Source of the DNA: Prorocentrum cordatum
Lineage: Eukaryota; Sar; Dinophyceae; Prorocentrales; Prorocentraceae
Length of the DNA: 64,000 nucleotides
NCBI GenBank assembly: GCA_963575745.1
Contig: CAUYUJ010001722.1
Location: forward strand, 1-64,000
Reading direction: 5' to 3'
Shown here one piece after another: positions 50,917 through 62,272 of the stretch (its first letter is position 1; each line of letters starts with the position of its first letter). A model generated the notes under the pieces. That model was not told the DNA's origin and did not search any database. It worked only from the letters and a program-made list of their open reading frames with translations. The position numbers were made by a program, and so were the translations under genes.

Positions 50917-51699
50917 ACAAATTATCGCCGAGCTGCAGCGACATGCCGACCTTGGCAAGACCACAGCGGAGATCCCGGTTACGGCTGAAGCAGCGGCCGA
51001 CGAAGATCTCCCGGGACAAGGGCGGCCATATCTCCGAGACTACGAAACTCCGCTGCAGCCTGCGATGGAGATCCCCGGCGACGGTGCTGGGGCCGGTCAA
51101 GCACCTGCCTCGGCTATAGACGAGGTGGGAGAACAACCGGCGGCGGGCCGCGAGGCCGTGGGCGCCGCAACGCAGTCGAGACAAATGACACCAAGCTCGG
51201 CCACCCAGCCGGAAGACGAACCGAGTGAACATCCGACAGGGGGGCGGCCCGGATCACCATCGTTCCGTTCGGCGAGTCGGGCGACGACGCCAACGTGTTC
51301 CGCCGGCGCGCGCGACGGCCGCGGCGTCTGAGGGCTGCGTCCAGAGCACAGTCCCGACGTCAATTAGACGAAGCAGCTTCGCCAGCGCCAGGTGCCGCGT
51401 CCTGAGGCGAGTCCCTGCCCGCCCAGATGGCGAACGACCCATCGTGGGCCCGAACTGAATCTGCGCGTGCCTCACTGGAAGTGCCAGAGAGGCCCCGGCG
51501 AGGATATGGACGATGCGACCGTGGGCAAGTCTAATATCCTGGTCGACCTCTTCCACGACGAGCTAGACATCGCTCTCGGCAGGGGCGGACTGCAGACCGT
51601 CCACTTCGAATGCCTGGTGCACGAGAACACGACGCCCGATGGGCGCCGAGGTTTGTTTGATCATTTCCTAGAAGTTTCGTCGTCAACCAGCGCCGCTAG
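50917..51699 (+). pseudogene. Copia-like element: linker between integrase and RT
   Basis: Acidic, Pro/Ser-rich frames (DLPGQGRPYLRDYETPLQP; QPEDEPSEHPTGGRPGSPS) with no domain, as usual between IN and RT in this class. Several stops. Confidence 0.4.
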
Positions 51700-52411
51700 G
51701 ACATGGCGGGGCTTGCATGGGCCAATACGAACACACGCGAGCGCAAGTACTTTGAAGGAGCCATCGCCAAGGAGATGGACAATTGGGTCCAACGCCAGGG
51801 ACTTCGACCAGCGCCCGTCTCACGGGTCGAAGACGCGGCCGACGTCATCCGAGGGAGATGGCTCTTCGCCTTGAAATCAGACGGCAAGGCGAAGGCGTGG
51901 CTGATGCTTCGGATGCCAGACCAAGGCTTTGGACCAGAAGCCGACTGCGAGTGCGATGGCCTCCAGACGTTCTCGGAACGTCATGCTTGCAGTGGCTGCG
52001 GCGAACCGCTGGGAGTTAGATTATGACTTCGCCGTCGAGCCCGACGCAGGGCTCAAGCAGGCGTTCAACGCGAAGGGCGGCAATATTCTCCAGGTGGTGA
52101 TGCCTGGATGCGGCATAGGTGAGGCGCCGCGCCACTGGTGGGAGACCGTCAAGAGCGACGTCGCGCCAATCGGCCTCCTTGCGTGCGAGCCAGAACCCTG
52201 CCTCTGGAAGGCCCGATGCACGAAGAACGGCTGGCTCATCGGCATGGCAATTGCCCGCGTGGGCGACATCCTGGCGGGCGACGCGTCGCGCCCCGAGTGG
52301 CAGGTCAAGGCCAGACCGTTCTGGGAGTTCTACTATTGGGGCACCTGTGAGGACAGGGAAGAGGGGCTCAATCCCCTCGAGCAGTGCGGCGTTATGACCG
52401 GACGAGAATGA
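51700..52411 (+). pseudogene. Copia-like reverse transcriptase (RVT_2 type)
   Basis: Motifs in order: AKEMDNWVQRQGLRPAPV, DVIRGRWLFALKSDGKAKAW (RT entry), then after a frameshift near 52010 AFNAKGGNILQVVMP, GIGEAPRHWWETVKSD and EPCLWKAR. The catalytic VDD motif expected next reads IARVGDILAGD, with the first Asp as Gly, so the enzyme is dead. Ends at TGA 52409-52411. Confidence 0.7.
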
Positions 52412-53345
52412 ATCTCTCCTCCACCTACAGGTGCGCGCCGAGAAGATTCAGGAAGTTCGAGCAGCGAGCGGGGACAAGCGGCGCGCCACCGACACCCTTG
52501 CGGATGCGGACATGACGGTGATCTGGGCATTCTGCGGGGAGATCTACTGGCTCGGCGCGGAGCCATGCCGTGCCCCCTCTCGCGCACGGTCGCGGACCTC
52601 TAGTCGAAGATCCCGACGGGGGCCCGCGACCTTCGCGGCGGCGAACAACGTCGTCATGTTGGCCAAGCAGGGCCGCCACATGAGGGCGCAGATCTACCGA
52701 CGCAATCTGAACGACCGAGCACTCCTCACCTGGTGCGGCAGCTCCCTGGGCGAGCCGCCCGGGCGGCCGTTTCCCTGGCGGGCGCGTCGCCGCCGTCGCT
52801 TCCAAGGCCGCCATGGGCGGCAACCTCTCAGTGTTCGCCGCCCTGGACTGGGGCTCCAAGAAGCGTGGCTCGATCGAGCCTGGCCGCGGGGGTGCAAGAA
52901 GCATGGGGCGGCGTGGGCGGGCGGTGCATGGTGCGACTGGTGCGCGCGGGGATGCTGCGCGACAAGTCACCGTTGCGGGGCGGGCAGCAGCGTTGCGGAG
53001 TCTGCCGGCTGTTCTAGTCGCGGACTGCGAGGCCTTCAACGACGGCGCGGTTCTTTCCCAATCGGTTGGGTTGGGGCTTGAGGAGCGGCGGACGGCCATC
53101 GAGGCATTTGCTCTCCGCAGCGCCCTGGGCGAAGGGCAGACGGCGGTGACAGGGTCCGCGCCCGTGACGGGTTGACCTGGCCAGTTCGCAGGCCTTCGGC
53201 GCGATCCGGGCCTGCTTGGAGAAGCATCAGCGGCGTCTCATACGCGGCGAGAAGTTCATGGGTGCCCGGAAGCGGGGGGCCCCCAGGAAGGGCATCTTCG
53301 ACGAGACGGACCCGGCCGGCCCTGCTGCCGCGCGACGCGCGCTTG
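52412..53345 (+). pseudogene. Copia-like RNase H and tail
   Basis: Frames carry AEKIQEVRAASGDKRRATD, AANNVVMLAKQGRHMRAQIY, FAALDWGSKKRGSI, RSVARSSLAAGVQEAW and VLVADCEAFNDGAVLSQS then GLGLEERRTAIEAFALRSAL. These follow the order of the RNase H domain and connection in copia-like polyproteins (A.SS.AAE.QA, with Glu replaced by Gly here). At least three frameshifts. Confidence 0.6.
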
Positions 53346-53469
53346 AGGAACGACGTCTGGCACGCCAGGGACAGACTGCGTAGAGCCCGAAGGGGAATGC
53401 GGAGCGCGATGGGGCGTTCTGCTAGCGCAGCAGCAGACTGCGCAGGCGACGCGGCAGCCTTTTTTCTTC

Positions 53470-54150
53470 CTTCCTGTCTGAATGCTACACAGGCGGGCGC
53501 CTTTTGCAGACGCTCTCCTTCATCTCTGTTATGCCATGTCCCGCATCATTGCCATCTTCATATCAGGTGAGGGTGGGCGGGATTCTTGTTGCAGGCCGAC
53601 CGCGCTGGTCAGGCCGCGCAGGACTGCATGGCCGATGACGCTGAGGACAAAAGGTGTCCTTGATCCTTCATCTTCAAAGTTGATATTCCATCGAACATCT
53701 CTGTGACGACGACAAACATGCCGACGTAGACCTCGCAGATTCAGACACAGTGAGCTCCGCCGAAGGCCCCAGTGGCGCCGCCCGCATGCGTCCCAGGCAT
53801 TCATTTCGGCACGCCCCCACATGTTTAGTGGCCCCATAGGGATCTCCACCGATGGTCCCAATGGCGCCGCCCGCGTGTGTTCCAGCCGTTCGTTTCGGCA
53901 CGCCCCTCACATGTTTCGCGGCTCATAGGGGGCTCCACCGAAGGCCCCAATTGCGCGTCCCGCATGCGTCCCAGCCGCTCATGTCGGCACGCACCTCGCA
54001 CGATTCGCGGCCCCGTACGGAGCCCCACCGACGGCCCTAGCGGCGCCGCCCGCATGCGTCCCAAGTGTTCATGTCGGCGCGTACCTCACGCGTTTCGCGG
54101 TCCCCTAGGGAAGTCCGTCGAAGGTCCCAGTGGCGCCGCCCGCATGCGCG
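53470..54150. repeat. Dispersed 90-bp family: leader copy 2 and array 3 (five units)
   Basis: Leader 53474-53750 matches 45375-45660. GGCGCCGCCCGC-type words then fall at 53775, 53865, 53954, 54045 and 54135, so the period is 90 bp. Each unit also has CGGCACGC, TTTCGCGGCCC and CTCCACCGAAGG words. Confidence 0.85.
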
Positions 54151-55200
54151 TCGCCGGGGCTCCTTCGGGGCGGCTGGCGCGCATCGCGGGGTCTCCGTGC
54201 TGTGCTCCTTACAGCGCCTCGCTCGCCCGGCGACGCTCTGCCCAGCGGCGAGCGCCTGGCCCGCTGTCGGCCAGCCAGCTCAATTTTTTGCTCCGCGCTG
54301 CGGGCGACCCGCGCGCGTCGCCTGGATCTCAACGGGGCAACCTGCGCGCGTCACGGGGGCTCCGCGTTGCGCGTTGCTCCAAGCCGCGGCCACCAGGGCA
54401 CGAGTACACAGAATGGGAAACACCTCTAAGAGCCCACTATCCCGCTCCGCTCCCCCCCCCTCCCCCCACACTCGTGCCCGCGTTGCTTCGCGCCTCGTTA
54501 TTATTGTGGAGCGCTGCCTATGAGAGCTACTCGGAGTTCGCGTGCCCTTCCCCTTCGTTCGCCTCATCTCCCTCGCGGTACTCCCAGCTGTGTATGGTTG
54601 GGTGTTTCGTCGGGCTACTTGTAGGAAGCAAATGCCCACGTGGGGTCCACGTGTGACCCGCGCGAGGCCCGCGCTGGTTCGCCAGACCACTTGTATTTTA
54701 CGGTGTTGGCGTCGCGGACCACATGGACCCTTTGTTTCCCATGCGCGAGTACATGTTCAATCGGAATGTGTGTTGTGTGCATTTGGGAAATGTGCAAGGC
54801 GTCTAAGCGGGCGTGTGTTGAAAAGCCCGGTTGGGGCTCGCGGCGCAATTTTTTCAAACATTGCAAAACGCCACAATGGCTCCCGTCATCGTGCTTTATT
54901 TTTCGACTTACTGCTACCTTAAGAAACCTTTCGTTGTCGCTGCGAAAACCAGAGAAGACTCGTCTCAGCAAGGGCAGCGTCCCCCAAACAGGTCGTTCAT
55001 TTCAAGTCTGTTAATAACACATGCAACCGCTGTGGAAACACATTCGGCCTCCTGAGTGCCACCGAAAACGGCACGATATTTCGAACGAGTGAAGGACAAC
55101 ACTTTGCAACAACAACGCCCGAACCAAACATATCCAATTTTGTTTCGCCCCCCTTGCCTTAGCATTGGCGGATCTTGAGTTCGAGATGATCGGCTCGAGC
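54151..55200. other. Unassigned stretch with the 90-bp family tail
   Basis: A GTATGGTTGGGTGTTTCGTC tail at 54591 matches those after the other arrays. The rest has only short overlapping frames. Confidence 0.3.
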
Positions 55201-55201
55201 T

Positions 55202-55588
55202 TTGCTTGGCCCCGTTTCTAAGGGAACGGTCGACAATATGAAGGCCGTGTGGCGGAGGGCGGTCACGTGTGCTGCGCAGTTTTATCCTTCACCGGTATTG
55301 CAAACAACTTCTCCCATTTTCGCTGGCATGGGCGGGGGAAGAAGGGGTTGGAAGGAGAGGAGAAAAGAGATTCCGGGGAGGGTGGGGGTGCGCGAAATTG
55401 CGCCTTCGACAGGGCCAGCCACCGTTCGTCGTCGCCGCTATCGTATCCCACGCTCGCTCGTGAATTGCAAGCGGCCAGGCGAGGGTTACGTGTGGGCCTC
55501 GCGGTGGCGAATCAGATTGCGAGGATATGAGGCCCACGCGAAGCCCACGCCGCGACGCCGGGTTTCAAGAAACCACCTTGGCCTTTGA
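55202..55588 (+). CDS. Unidentified small ORF
   Basis: 128 codons, Arg-rich (RRGWKERRKEIPGRVG, ATVRRRRYRIPRSLV). Two further + strand frames overlap. No family recognised. Confidence 0.2.
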   Translation: MLGPVSKGTVDNMKAVWRRAVTCAAQFYPSPVLQTTSPIFAGMGGGRRGWKERRKEIPGRVGVREIAPSTGPATVRRRRYRIPRSLVNCKRPGEGYVWASRWRIRLRGYEAHAKPTPRRRVSRNHLGL

Positions 55589-55777
55589 AAAAAATGTTCC
55601 GCCTTCTTGGAAGACCGCCCCCCCCCGCACCCCGCACCGCTCTCTAGTGCGTTTCTCCAAAGAGGAGGGTTGGAAAGGGGGGGTGCGAATTCTGACCCGC
55701 GCAGCTGACCGCTGAGCGCATTCCCCGGCACATCCCCAGCGCCAGGAGTCGCCATGAGAACATGCCATGCGGTTGAC

Positions 55778-55931
55778 AAAACGCATGAGCAGAAACTTGT
55801 GGAGGTTCGTGCGGATTTTTTGGACCAGCGTTTGGCCCCCCCGGTGGCGCCTCTGGCGCTGCCATTGGCGCTCTCCGCGCACCAGGGAGTGGGGCTCAGC
55901 ACCGATTCAAGAAATTCGCGCGGAACTTAGA
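55778..55931. mobile_element. Fold-back element, family A, copy 6
   Basis: AAAACGCAT at 55778 as in copy 4, then TGTGGAGGTTCGTGCGGATT; right arm GAAATTCGCGCGGAACTTA. It lies outside the Mei2-like gene; no exons were recognised around it. Confidence 0.75.
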
Positions 55932-56009
55932 CAGTGTATGTTGGTGCAGTATTCCCCGATCAGTGTTTGCACTTAAGAGTTCTTACTTGCCCTCTAAAGG
56001 AATGGGCCG

Positions 56010-56275
56010 GTCTGTCGGTCCGGGGGCTATGTTGCTGCCGTCGCCGCCCTGTCGCCGCCTCGTCGCCGCCAGTATTTGTGTCTGTCGGTCTCGCGGCTAT
56101 GTTGCCGCCGCCCCCGCCCCGTCGCCACCTCGTCGCCGCCCGTACCTGGGCCTGTCAGTCGGGCTGGTGACCGTGTTCCCGCCGTCGCCGCCCCGCCGCC
56201 GCCTCGTCGCCGCCCGTACCTGGGCCTGCCTGTCGACCTGGCGGCAATGCTGCCGCCGTCGCCGCTCTGACATAG
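56010..56275. repeat. Tandem repeat, unit about 70-75 bp, four copies
   Basis: GTTGCTGCCGTCGCCGCC, GTTGCCGCCGCCCCCGCC, GTTCCCGCCGTCGCCGCC and GCTGCCGCCGTCGCCGCT start at 56031, 56101, 56174 and 56248, each followed by CGTCGCCGCC.GTA. Confidence 0.85.
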
Positions 56276-56439
56276 ATTGCGCAACACACATTCTCCTTTT
56301 CTAGACAGAGTTTTGGAATATACTTCCCCCTCTGGAATTAACTACTCTCCTTTCCTTACTGCAATTTTCACGCGGTTCTGCCCCATCGTCCCTCCTAAAT
56401 CTGAGTTCGTACCATCCCAGGCGCGCTGATATCGCCCCC

Positions 56440-57200
56440 CTTTTTTCCTTTGCAAAAGATGGTATGCGCGCGCTTTCGTTTATCAACAATCATCAGTTGT
56501 CAAAAATCCCTTGCAATCGAATGAAGCGAAGTGCGCACGCGCGCGTCGTCGCGCCCACATTCCGAAATCCTGAAAAGTTCTAGATTTTGTGAGGATTTCA
56601 ACATCGATTGTCCCGAAAACATATACAAACACGTGGCTTCGCAACAATAATCTTCAAACAAAATTGCGCCGCGCTCTTGCTAATTCTTAAGAAAGCGTTT
56701 TGTATTTCAACCTATTCAGAATATGCTACCAAGCGAGCCTCTCGCTTGCGCGTGACGGAGTCGTTCGAACACCCCTGCGCGCGTGCTGTCGCAAGACTCC
56801 TTTGCAAGAGACGTGACGAATCGCACACGCGCGTGTCGTCGCGCGCGCATACCGAAATCCTTTCAAACCTTAGGCTCCGCGAGGCTTTGAACATCGAGTG
56901 CCCCGAAAACACATAAATACGCATGGTTTTGCAACGCCAGCTTTAAGACGAAAAAACAAATAATGCGCCCGTTTGTTTGCATTCTTGAGAAGTCCATTGG
57001 TTTTTCAATATTGTCATTGCATTCTGCCACACGGGTCTCTCGCGCCCCATGTCGAAATCATCCGAGCGCCCTTGCGCGCGTGTTGGGGGGGCACGATCCG
57101 TGTCAAATCATTTCATGCAGGCCACTCTCGCGCTCCAGCCACGCGCGCATGTCGAATTCCTTCCAAAACTTTCAACACCGACGCGAGGACGCCGTCATCG
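56440..57200. repeat. Modules related to the 0.8-kb repeat (CCGAAATCCTTCCAAAAC type)
   Basis: CCTTGCAAT.GAAT, CCGAAATCCTG, AGGATTTCAACATCG, ACATATACAAACACGTGG and GCGCTCTTGC words recur at 56500, 56810 and 57050 in the order seen in the 0.8-kb repeat (8577-11395), and again at 58190-58390. Confidence 0.6.
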
Positions 57201-57499
57201 TCGTCGGCGTGATCAGCATCGGCGCCGTCACTAGCCTGTCCTCATCGTCACCAGCATCGCTACTATCATCCTCGTGTCTACCGTTGTCGACGTTGCCATG
57301 CTACCGCACCCGCCCAAGTCGCCCACTGGCACTGAAGTGCCCGCTGGGAAGCGCCCAGCGGTCAGCGCCACCGAGGCCGCGTCGGTCGCGTCAAACTAGC
57401 TGGTCGCTGCGCGCGCGAGCATGCGCAGGCTAGCAAGGCGGCAGAGAAGCACCAGTCAACACCAAACACTCAACGCAATCGCCGACACACGGATCTTCG

Positions 57500-58185
57500 C
57501 AAGCTAAGTTGCGGGTGGGTGGGTGGGATGCTAGCGCGTGCAGTGGAGTTGCCAATTCACTGCGAAACGGCACTAACTCCACCACGTAGATCCCGCCACA
57601 TACAATGCACCACATACACTGCATCTCCTATGTATATATATATATATAGTGTACCACATGTGTTGTACCACATATGTGTCGCCCCACATTTGTTTCACAT
57701 CGTAGGCTTCACTTTCTTGATTGCACACTATAGCTTGCACAACATGTAGTGCACCACCTACATTGATCCACGTACGTTGCGCAGCATATCCGTGCATACA
57801 CATTTGCGCGGGTTGCACCACGCATATGGTATATCATACATTAATTATCGTATATTGCGCACCATATGCAACATCACCATCACATACTTTGGACAACGTC
57901 GGTTGCCTTCATATATGTATGTGTATATATGTGTACATGTATATGTATATATACATGTTGTGAGTGTTTGGACACGTCTACTGCACCACACAAACTGCGC
58001 AGCATAGGTGGCGCCACATCTATTGCGCCACGTGCTTTGCATACCGTGCATGGACCACAAATTTTACACCACACAGGTTGCACCACATCTAGTGTACCAC
58101 ATCTTGTCCCACATCGATAGCACAACATAGGATGCTAGAAAACGCTGTTCGGGGTCGACTTTAGCATAACCGTTAGTTATGCATG
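57500..58185. repeat. CCACAT-rich region bounded by a duplicated segment
   Basis: Begins AAGTTGCGGGTGGGTGGGTG (57507), continues with loosely periodic ACCACAT words (about every 18-22 bp, 57590-58110) and ends with TCCCACATCGATAGCACAAC and GCTAGAAAACGCTGTTCG (58108-58150). The same start and end lie together at 59213-59345 with almost nothing between. Confidence 0.7.
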
Positions 58186-58189
58186 CCCT

Positions 58190-58394
58190 TGCGCGAACGC
58201 CCTTGCGCGTGCGCCGTCGCGAGAATCCTATGCAACACATGGGACGAAGTGCAGACGCGCGCGTCGTCGCGCGCGTATGCCGAAATCCTTCAAAACCCAT
58301 CAGTTTCGTAAGGATTTGTGTGTCCAAAAAACCTACACAAACACAAGGTTTCGCAACATGGATTTTCAACAAAAGCGTGCGCGCGCGCCCTTGC
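58190..58394. repeat. Module related to the 0.8-kb repeat
   Basis: CCGAAATCCTTCAAAACCC, TTCGTAAGGATTTGTG and CACAAGGTTTCGCAACAT words; joins the (CGT)n tract. Confidence 0.6.
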
Positions 58395-59160
58395 GTCGTC
58401 GTCGTCGTCGTCGACGTCCTCCCTCCTCCCGCGTCGTCGTCATCGTCGCCTACGTCGTCCTCTGTCTTTCCTCGTGTTCGTCGTCGTCGTCCTCTTTGGC
58501 GTCGTGGTCGTTTCCGTCGTCGTTGTCGCCGTGGTCGTCCTTCCTCCTCCTCCCTCGTCGCCGTCGTCGTCCGTCGTCGGCCCTCCTATTCCGTCGCCGT
58601 CGTCGTCGTCGTCGTTGTCGTCGTCGTCGTCGTCTTCCCTCCTCCCTCGTCGTTGTCGTCGTCGGCGTCGCCGTCCTTCCTCCTTCTTCGTCGTTCGCGT
58701 CGTCGCCGTCCTCCCTTCTCCCTCGTCGTTATCGTCGTTGTCGTCGTTGTCGCCGTCGTCGTCCTCCCTCCTCCCTCGTCGTCGTCTTCGTTGGCGACGT
58801 GTTCGTCGGCTTCGTCGTCGTCGTCGGCGTCGGCGTCGGTGTCGTCGTCGTCTTCGTCGTCGTCGACGTCGGCGTCGTCGTCGTCTTCGTCGTCTACGTC
58901 GTCGTCGTCGGCGTCGTTGACGTCGTCGTCGTCGTCGTCAGTGTCGTCGGTGTCGTCGTCGTCGTCGGCGTCGTCATCGTCGTAATCGTCGTCGTCGTCG
59001 GCGTCGGCGTCGGCGTCGGCGTCGTCGTCGTCGTCGTCGGTGTCGTTGTCGTCGTCGTCGGTGTCGTTATCGTCGTCGTCGTTGGAGACGTCGTCGGTGT
59101 CGTTGTCGGCGGCGTCGTCGTCGTCGTTGTCGCTGCCGTCGTCGGCGTCGCTGTCGTTGC
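58395..59160. repeat. (CGT)n trinucleotide tract, about 760 bp
   Basis: CGT/CGG/CGC mixtures throughout with CTCCCTC interruptions every 60-100 bp in the first half. Poly-Val, poly-Ser and poly-Asp frames are artefacts. Confidence 0.95.
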
Positions 59161-59204
59161 CAAGTGCCATTTGGTACCCACCGTCTCGGTCTGAAGAGAT
59201 TTTG

Positions 59205-59380
59205 CAAACCAAGTTGCGGGTGGGTGGGTGGGATGTTTGCGCGAGCAGTGGAGTGGACAACTCACTGCGAACAGAAATAATTTGCACCACATATTGTCCC
59301 ACATCGATAGCACAACATAGATTGCTAGAAAACGCTGTTCGTGGTCGACTTTGGCATGACAATTGTTTATGCATTTTCAC
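59205..59380. repeat. Second copy of the segment bounding the CCACAT region
   Basis: AAGTTGCGGGTGGGTGGGTG..CAGTGGAGTGGACAACTCAC and ..GCTAGAAAACGCTGTTCGTG as at 57507 and 58133. Confidence 0.75.
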
Positions 59381-59563
59381 CGCCCGTCCACTACCATCCC
59401 TATGTCGTCCACCCCGCGAGGAAAATCAAGCGCGACCTGAAGAAACAGTGCGTCGCCGGTAGCGCGGCGCGGATCTGGCAAGGGCGGGACAGCGCCACGA
59501 GGCTATAATTGTTTACTACGTTTCGATTCCCATCTAGGATCGGTTTACCTGGCCCCAGATCTC

Positions 59564-59878
59564 ATGCCCTCAGTGTTGCCCGAGACCTCATGCCGTCGTA
59601 TTCTTGTGCTTGTTTGCCCAGTGGCGCCCCTGGGATGGGCTTATTTGGGCGCCGCACCGGGCAGGACTCGCCTTGAATGCGGCCTTGGCTTCGAGATTAT
59701 CTGGCAACTCTTCCAACTCAGCCGGGAGATTTTGTTGGCCGCGCGTGTCGGCAGCGCGAGCTGCTCGAATTTTGCGCGAACCTGCCTTGCAGGCGAGAGT
59801 GCCAGCTTTCTTTACGGCATCCGCAGGGGCCCGTCGCAGAGAGCGAAGGGGCGCCTTGGGCGGGCCCTCGGCCACTGA
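59564..59878. other. Overlapping open frames on both strands, unidentified
   Basis: A 104-codon + frame and a 95-codon minus frame (59588-59875) cover the same DNA. The minus one looks more protein-like (QQNLPAELEELPDNLEAKAAF). No family recognised; strand undecided. Confidence 0.2.
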
Positions 59879-60234
59879 GGATGATTCCCTCGGATGGAGG
59901 ACGTTTCGTGCGCATTCCTAGGGGGACCCTCACACACCTATGAGGACAATCCTGGAAACCTCGCGCGGCGGGCAATCGTTGTGTCATCCAGTGCAGACGT
60001 CCGCCCAATAAGATATGGGACGACGTTCGCGCGGCGACGTTTGGACGTAAGTCCGACGTCAACCCGACGCGAAGTCGACTTACATTCTACGTACGTTGGG
60101 CCTCCAGTTGCCGCGCGGCGCCTCCAGGATTTTCGTCATACCATCCACATCCGCCGCATTCTTGGGTTCAAGGACGTTGGCTCCCCAAGCGGTGAATGTA
60201 TGAATCCCGGCCTCGAAGAGGAGACGGCCCGAGG

Positions 60235-60392
60235 AAGAGTAGACGGAGACGGAGGAGGAGGCGGAGAAGGAAGCGGAGGAGGAGATCGCGGATGAGGTGG
60301 AAGAGGAGGAGTTGTTAGAGGAGTTGGAGGAGGAGGAGGAGGAGGAGGGGGAGGAAAGGGAGGAGGAATGGATGAGGAGGAAGAGGAGCAGC

Positions 60393-60425
<33 letters not shown>

Positions 60426-60440
60426 AGCAGGAGGAGGCCG
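60235..60440. repeat. (GGA)n/(GCAGGA)n tract
   Basis: GGA to about 60385, then AGCAGG hexamers to 60435. Confidence 0.9.
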
Positions 60441-60594
60441 CTTGGGGACGCTGTTGCGTCCGAGGGCACTCTGTGGGCACTGCCGCAGCCTGCCGCTGAA
60501 CAGATGCTACTGCGGCAGCCCTGGGCTCGGTCGTCCAGCGGCGAGTCGCAGCCCGAGCGCACCGCAGCGTGTTTGCCAGCGCACTCCCACATTC

Positions 60595-60803
60595 CAGGCC
60601 TCTCACATGGGGTCCGAGTAGATGGGGTCAAATAATCGCACCGCATCACCGATGTATCGGCGATGGGGCCCGATGTGGAACCAGATTTTGTCCACGCCGA
60701 CGTCGCCAATGCATCGCCGACGTCGCCGATGCATCACCGATGCATGGGCGATGCGGTGCTATCCTCCGACACCATCTTCTCGGACCCCATTTGAGAGGCC
60801 TCA
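60595..60803. mobile_element. Fold-back element, family C, copy 2
   Basis: Left arm CAGGCCTCTCACATGGGGTC, right arm ACCCCATTTGAGAGGCCTCA, with GAGTAGATGGGGTC and GATGCATC.CCGA interior words as in copy 1 at 24450. Flanks show no clear 8-bp duplication. Confidence 0.8.
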
Positions 60804-61255
60804 ATACTCAGGGGCGGTGCAGATCTGGGGAAGTAGAGTGGGGGTTATGCCCAAGGGGCGGGGGAGGTTGTGAAAACCCGAAACATGGTTTGAAGGGTTG
60901 GCGCGCGGCTGGCGCCTCAGCCACCTGAACTAATTGACCGCATGGGCCGTCGCAACTCCTGGCTGAGCTGAATCGACGACAGCCTCAATTGAGCGATGTG
61001 GAAGGAGGGACGACGACGACAAGGCAGGATGGAGGCAGGGAGGACGGAGGAGGGAGGAGGGGGGACAGGCGACTGAGGATGGAGGAGCGGGTGGGGGGGA
61101 ATGGAGGTGCGGGGGGGAGGGAGGAATGAGAATAGGGGAACCTAAGGTTTCGCCCGCGCGGTTTCCCTCGCGCCCACCCCCGAGCGGGCATTTTGAGACC
61201 ACAAAACCGGCAGTTGACTTCAGAGGCGTGGGAATCCCAAACCCGGAATTGTTCT
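60804..61255. other. Unassigned stretch, purine-rich in the middle
   Basis: GGGAGG-rich low complexity at 61020-61130. Minus-strand Pro/Ser-rich frames look non-coding. Confidence 0.3.
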
Positions 61256-61352
61256 GACGGGCCCCCCCGGGGCATTCTGTACGGTCCCTCCAGGCATTTT
61301 GACGGTCCCCAGGGCGTTCTGACAGTTCCCCAGGGCATTCTGGCGGTTCCTG
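61256..61352. repeat. Short tandem repeat, unit about 23-25 bp
   Basis: GGGGCATTCTG, CAGGCATTTTGACGG, AGGGCGTTCTGACAG and AGGGCATTCTGGCGG at about 61269, 61292, 61311 and 61332, separated by TCCCCCAG-like spacers. Confidence 0.75.
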
Positions 61353-61359
61353 GCTTGCT

Positions 61360-61985
61360 GCAATGTCTCCGGCGGGAGCCTTCTCCAATCTCACGGTCTA
61401 CCGGGTCATTTTGGCGGTAGCAAAAGTCTTTCTTATGGTTGTTTTTTTTGCCAGGTTTCTGCCCTGTGAGGGCTCCCACTGGCCAGACGCCCAGTCGAGT
61501 CGAGATCTACGGGGATCGGCATTCCCGGTATCAACGACAACAACGTTCGTGATTGCTTGCGATCGCTTCCGGTTTGAAAGGAAACCAACATCTACCATAA
61601 CTCCGAGGATATCTTCAGGGAAACAGAGCACGTTGAAAGGGCAACCAAGTGCTCAATGTCCTGGGGTGTTATAGACAAGCCCTGGTCCACTAATCCCCAT
61701 TGATCCGAGGTCTGGACACATCACACTTCGATCATGAGCCGAGTTTGGCCTATCTTTAATGTCGAGCAGTCGAGCAGAGGGTCAATACATGTTGGTCTGT
61801 CATACTTGTGTTCGATCATTATTTTGGTCGATCCCAATTTTGCTCGGTAGTAGTTTTGGTCTGTCATAAACTCTGGTCGGTCAATGAATTTGCAAACAAT
61901 CATTCGCCTACGACTCGGTGACTTCGTGCTTTGACGGACCCCCCTTTTGCTCAGCCCACCTTCTGAACTCCCCCCGAGAAGAGGG
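61360..61985. other. Unassigned stretch
   Basis: A 104-codon + frame (61363-61674) is unidentified. At 61780-61880 short words GGTC[GT]GTCA and GATCATTATTTTGGTCG recur loosely. Confidence 0.3.
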
Positions 61986-61986
61986 T

Positions 61987-62031
61987 GTGAGTGTGCGCGC
62001 GCGCGTGCGCGCGTGCGTGCGCGCGTGCGCA
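61987..62031. repeat. Alternating purine-pyrimidine (TG/CG) tract
   Basis: About 44 bp of GTGTGCGCGCGC..GTGCGTGCGCGC, a classic Z-DNA-prone sequence. Confidence 0.9.
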
Positions 62032-62272
62032 TCATTCGGCGGCGCGCCGAGGGGGGAAGTGAGACCCGGGTTGTTTGCTCGGCTTCCCCCGTCACCCTCA
62101 GGCCCCCTCTCTCCTCGAGCTCGCTGACCAGGGGTGGGCGTCTTTGGAGCTGTCCTGGCCTGCCTGCCGCCTCGACCTGCATCCGCGGCGCTTCGGGACT
62201 GGCCCCGCAGTTCACGCGTGCCTTTCGCTGTCCCTGTCGCCCCCCCCCGCTCGACGCGTCGCACAGCTACCT

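Larger units (their letters stand above)
49340..53345 (+). mobile_element. Ty1/copia-like retrotransposon remnant, main part
   Basis: Order integrase, reverse transcriptase, RNase H, which is the copia order, on the + strand with many frameshifts. The protease-like remnant at 46.3 kb lies on the same strand upstream, separated by the (GA)n-flanked LINE fragment, so one element may have been split by that insertion. No LTRs or primer-binding site were identified. Confidence 0.65.

Noticed and set aside
58277-59380. Long Val-, Ser- or Asp-rich ORFs
   Set aside because: Produced by the (CGT)n tract; both strands are open.
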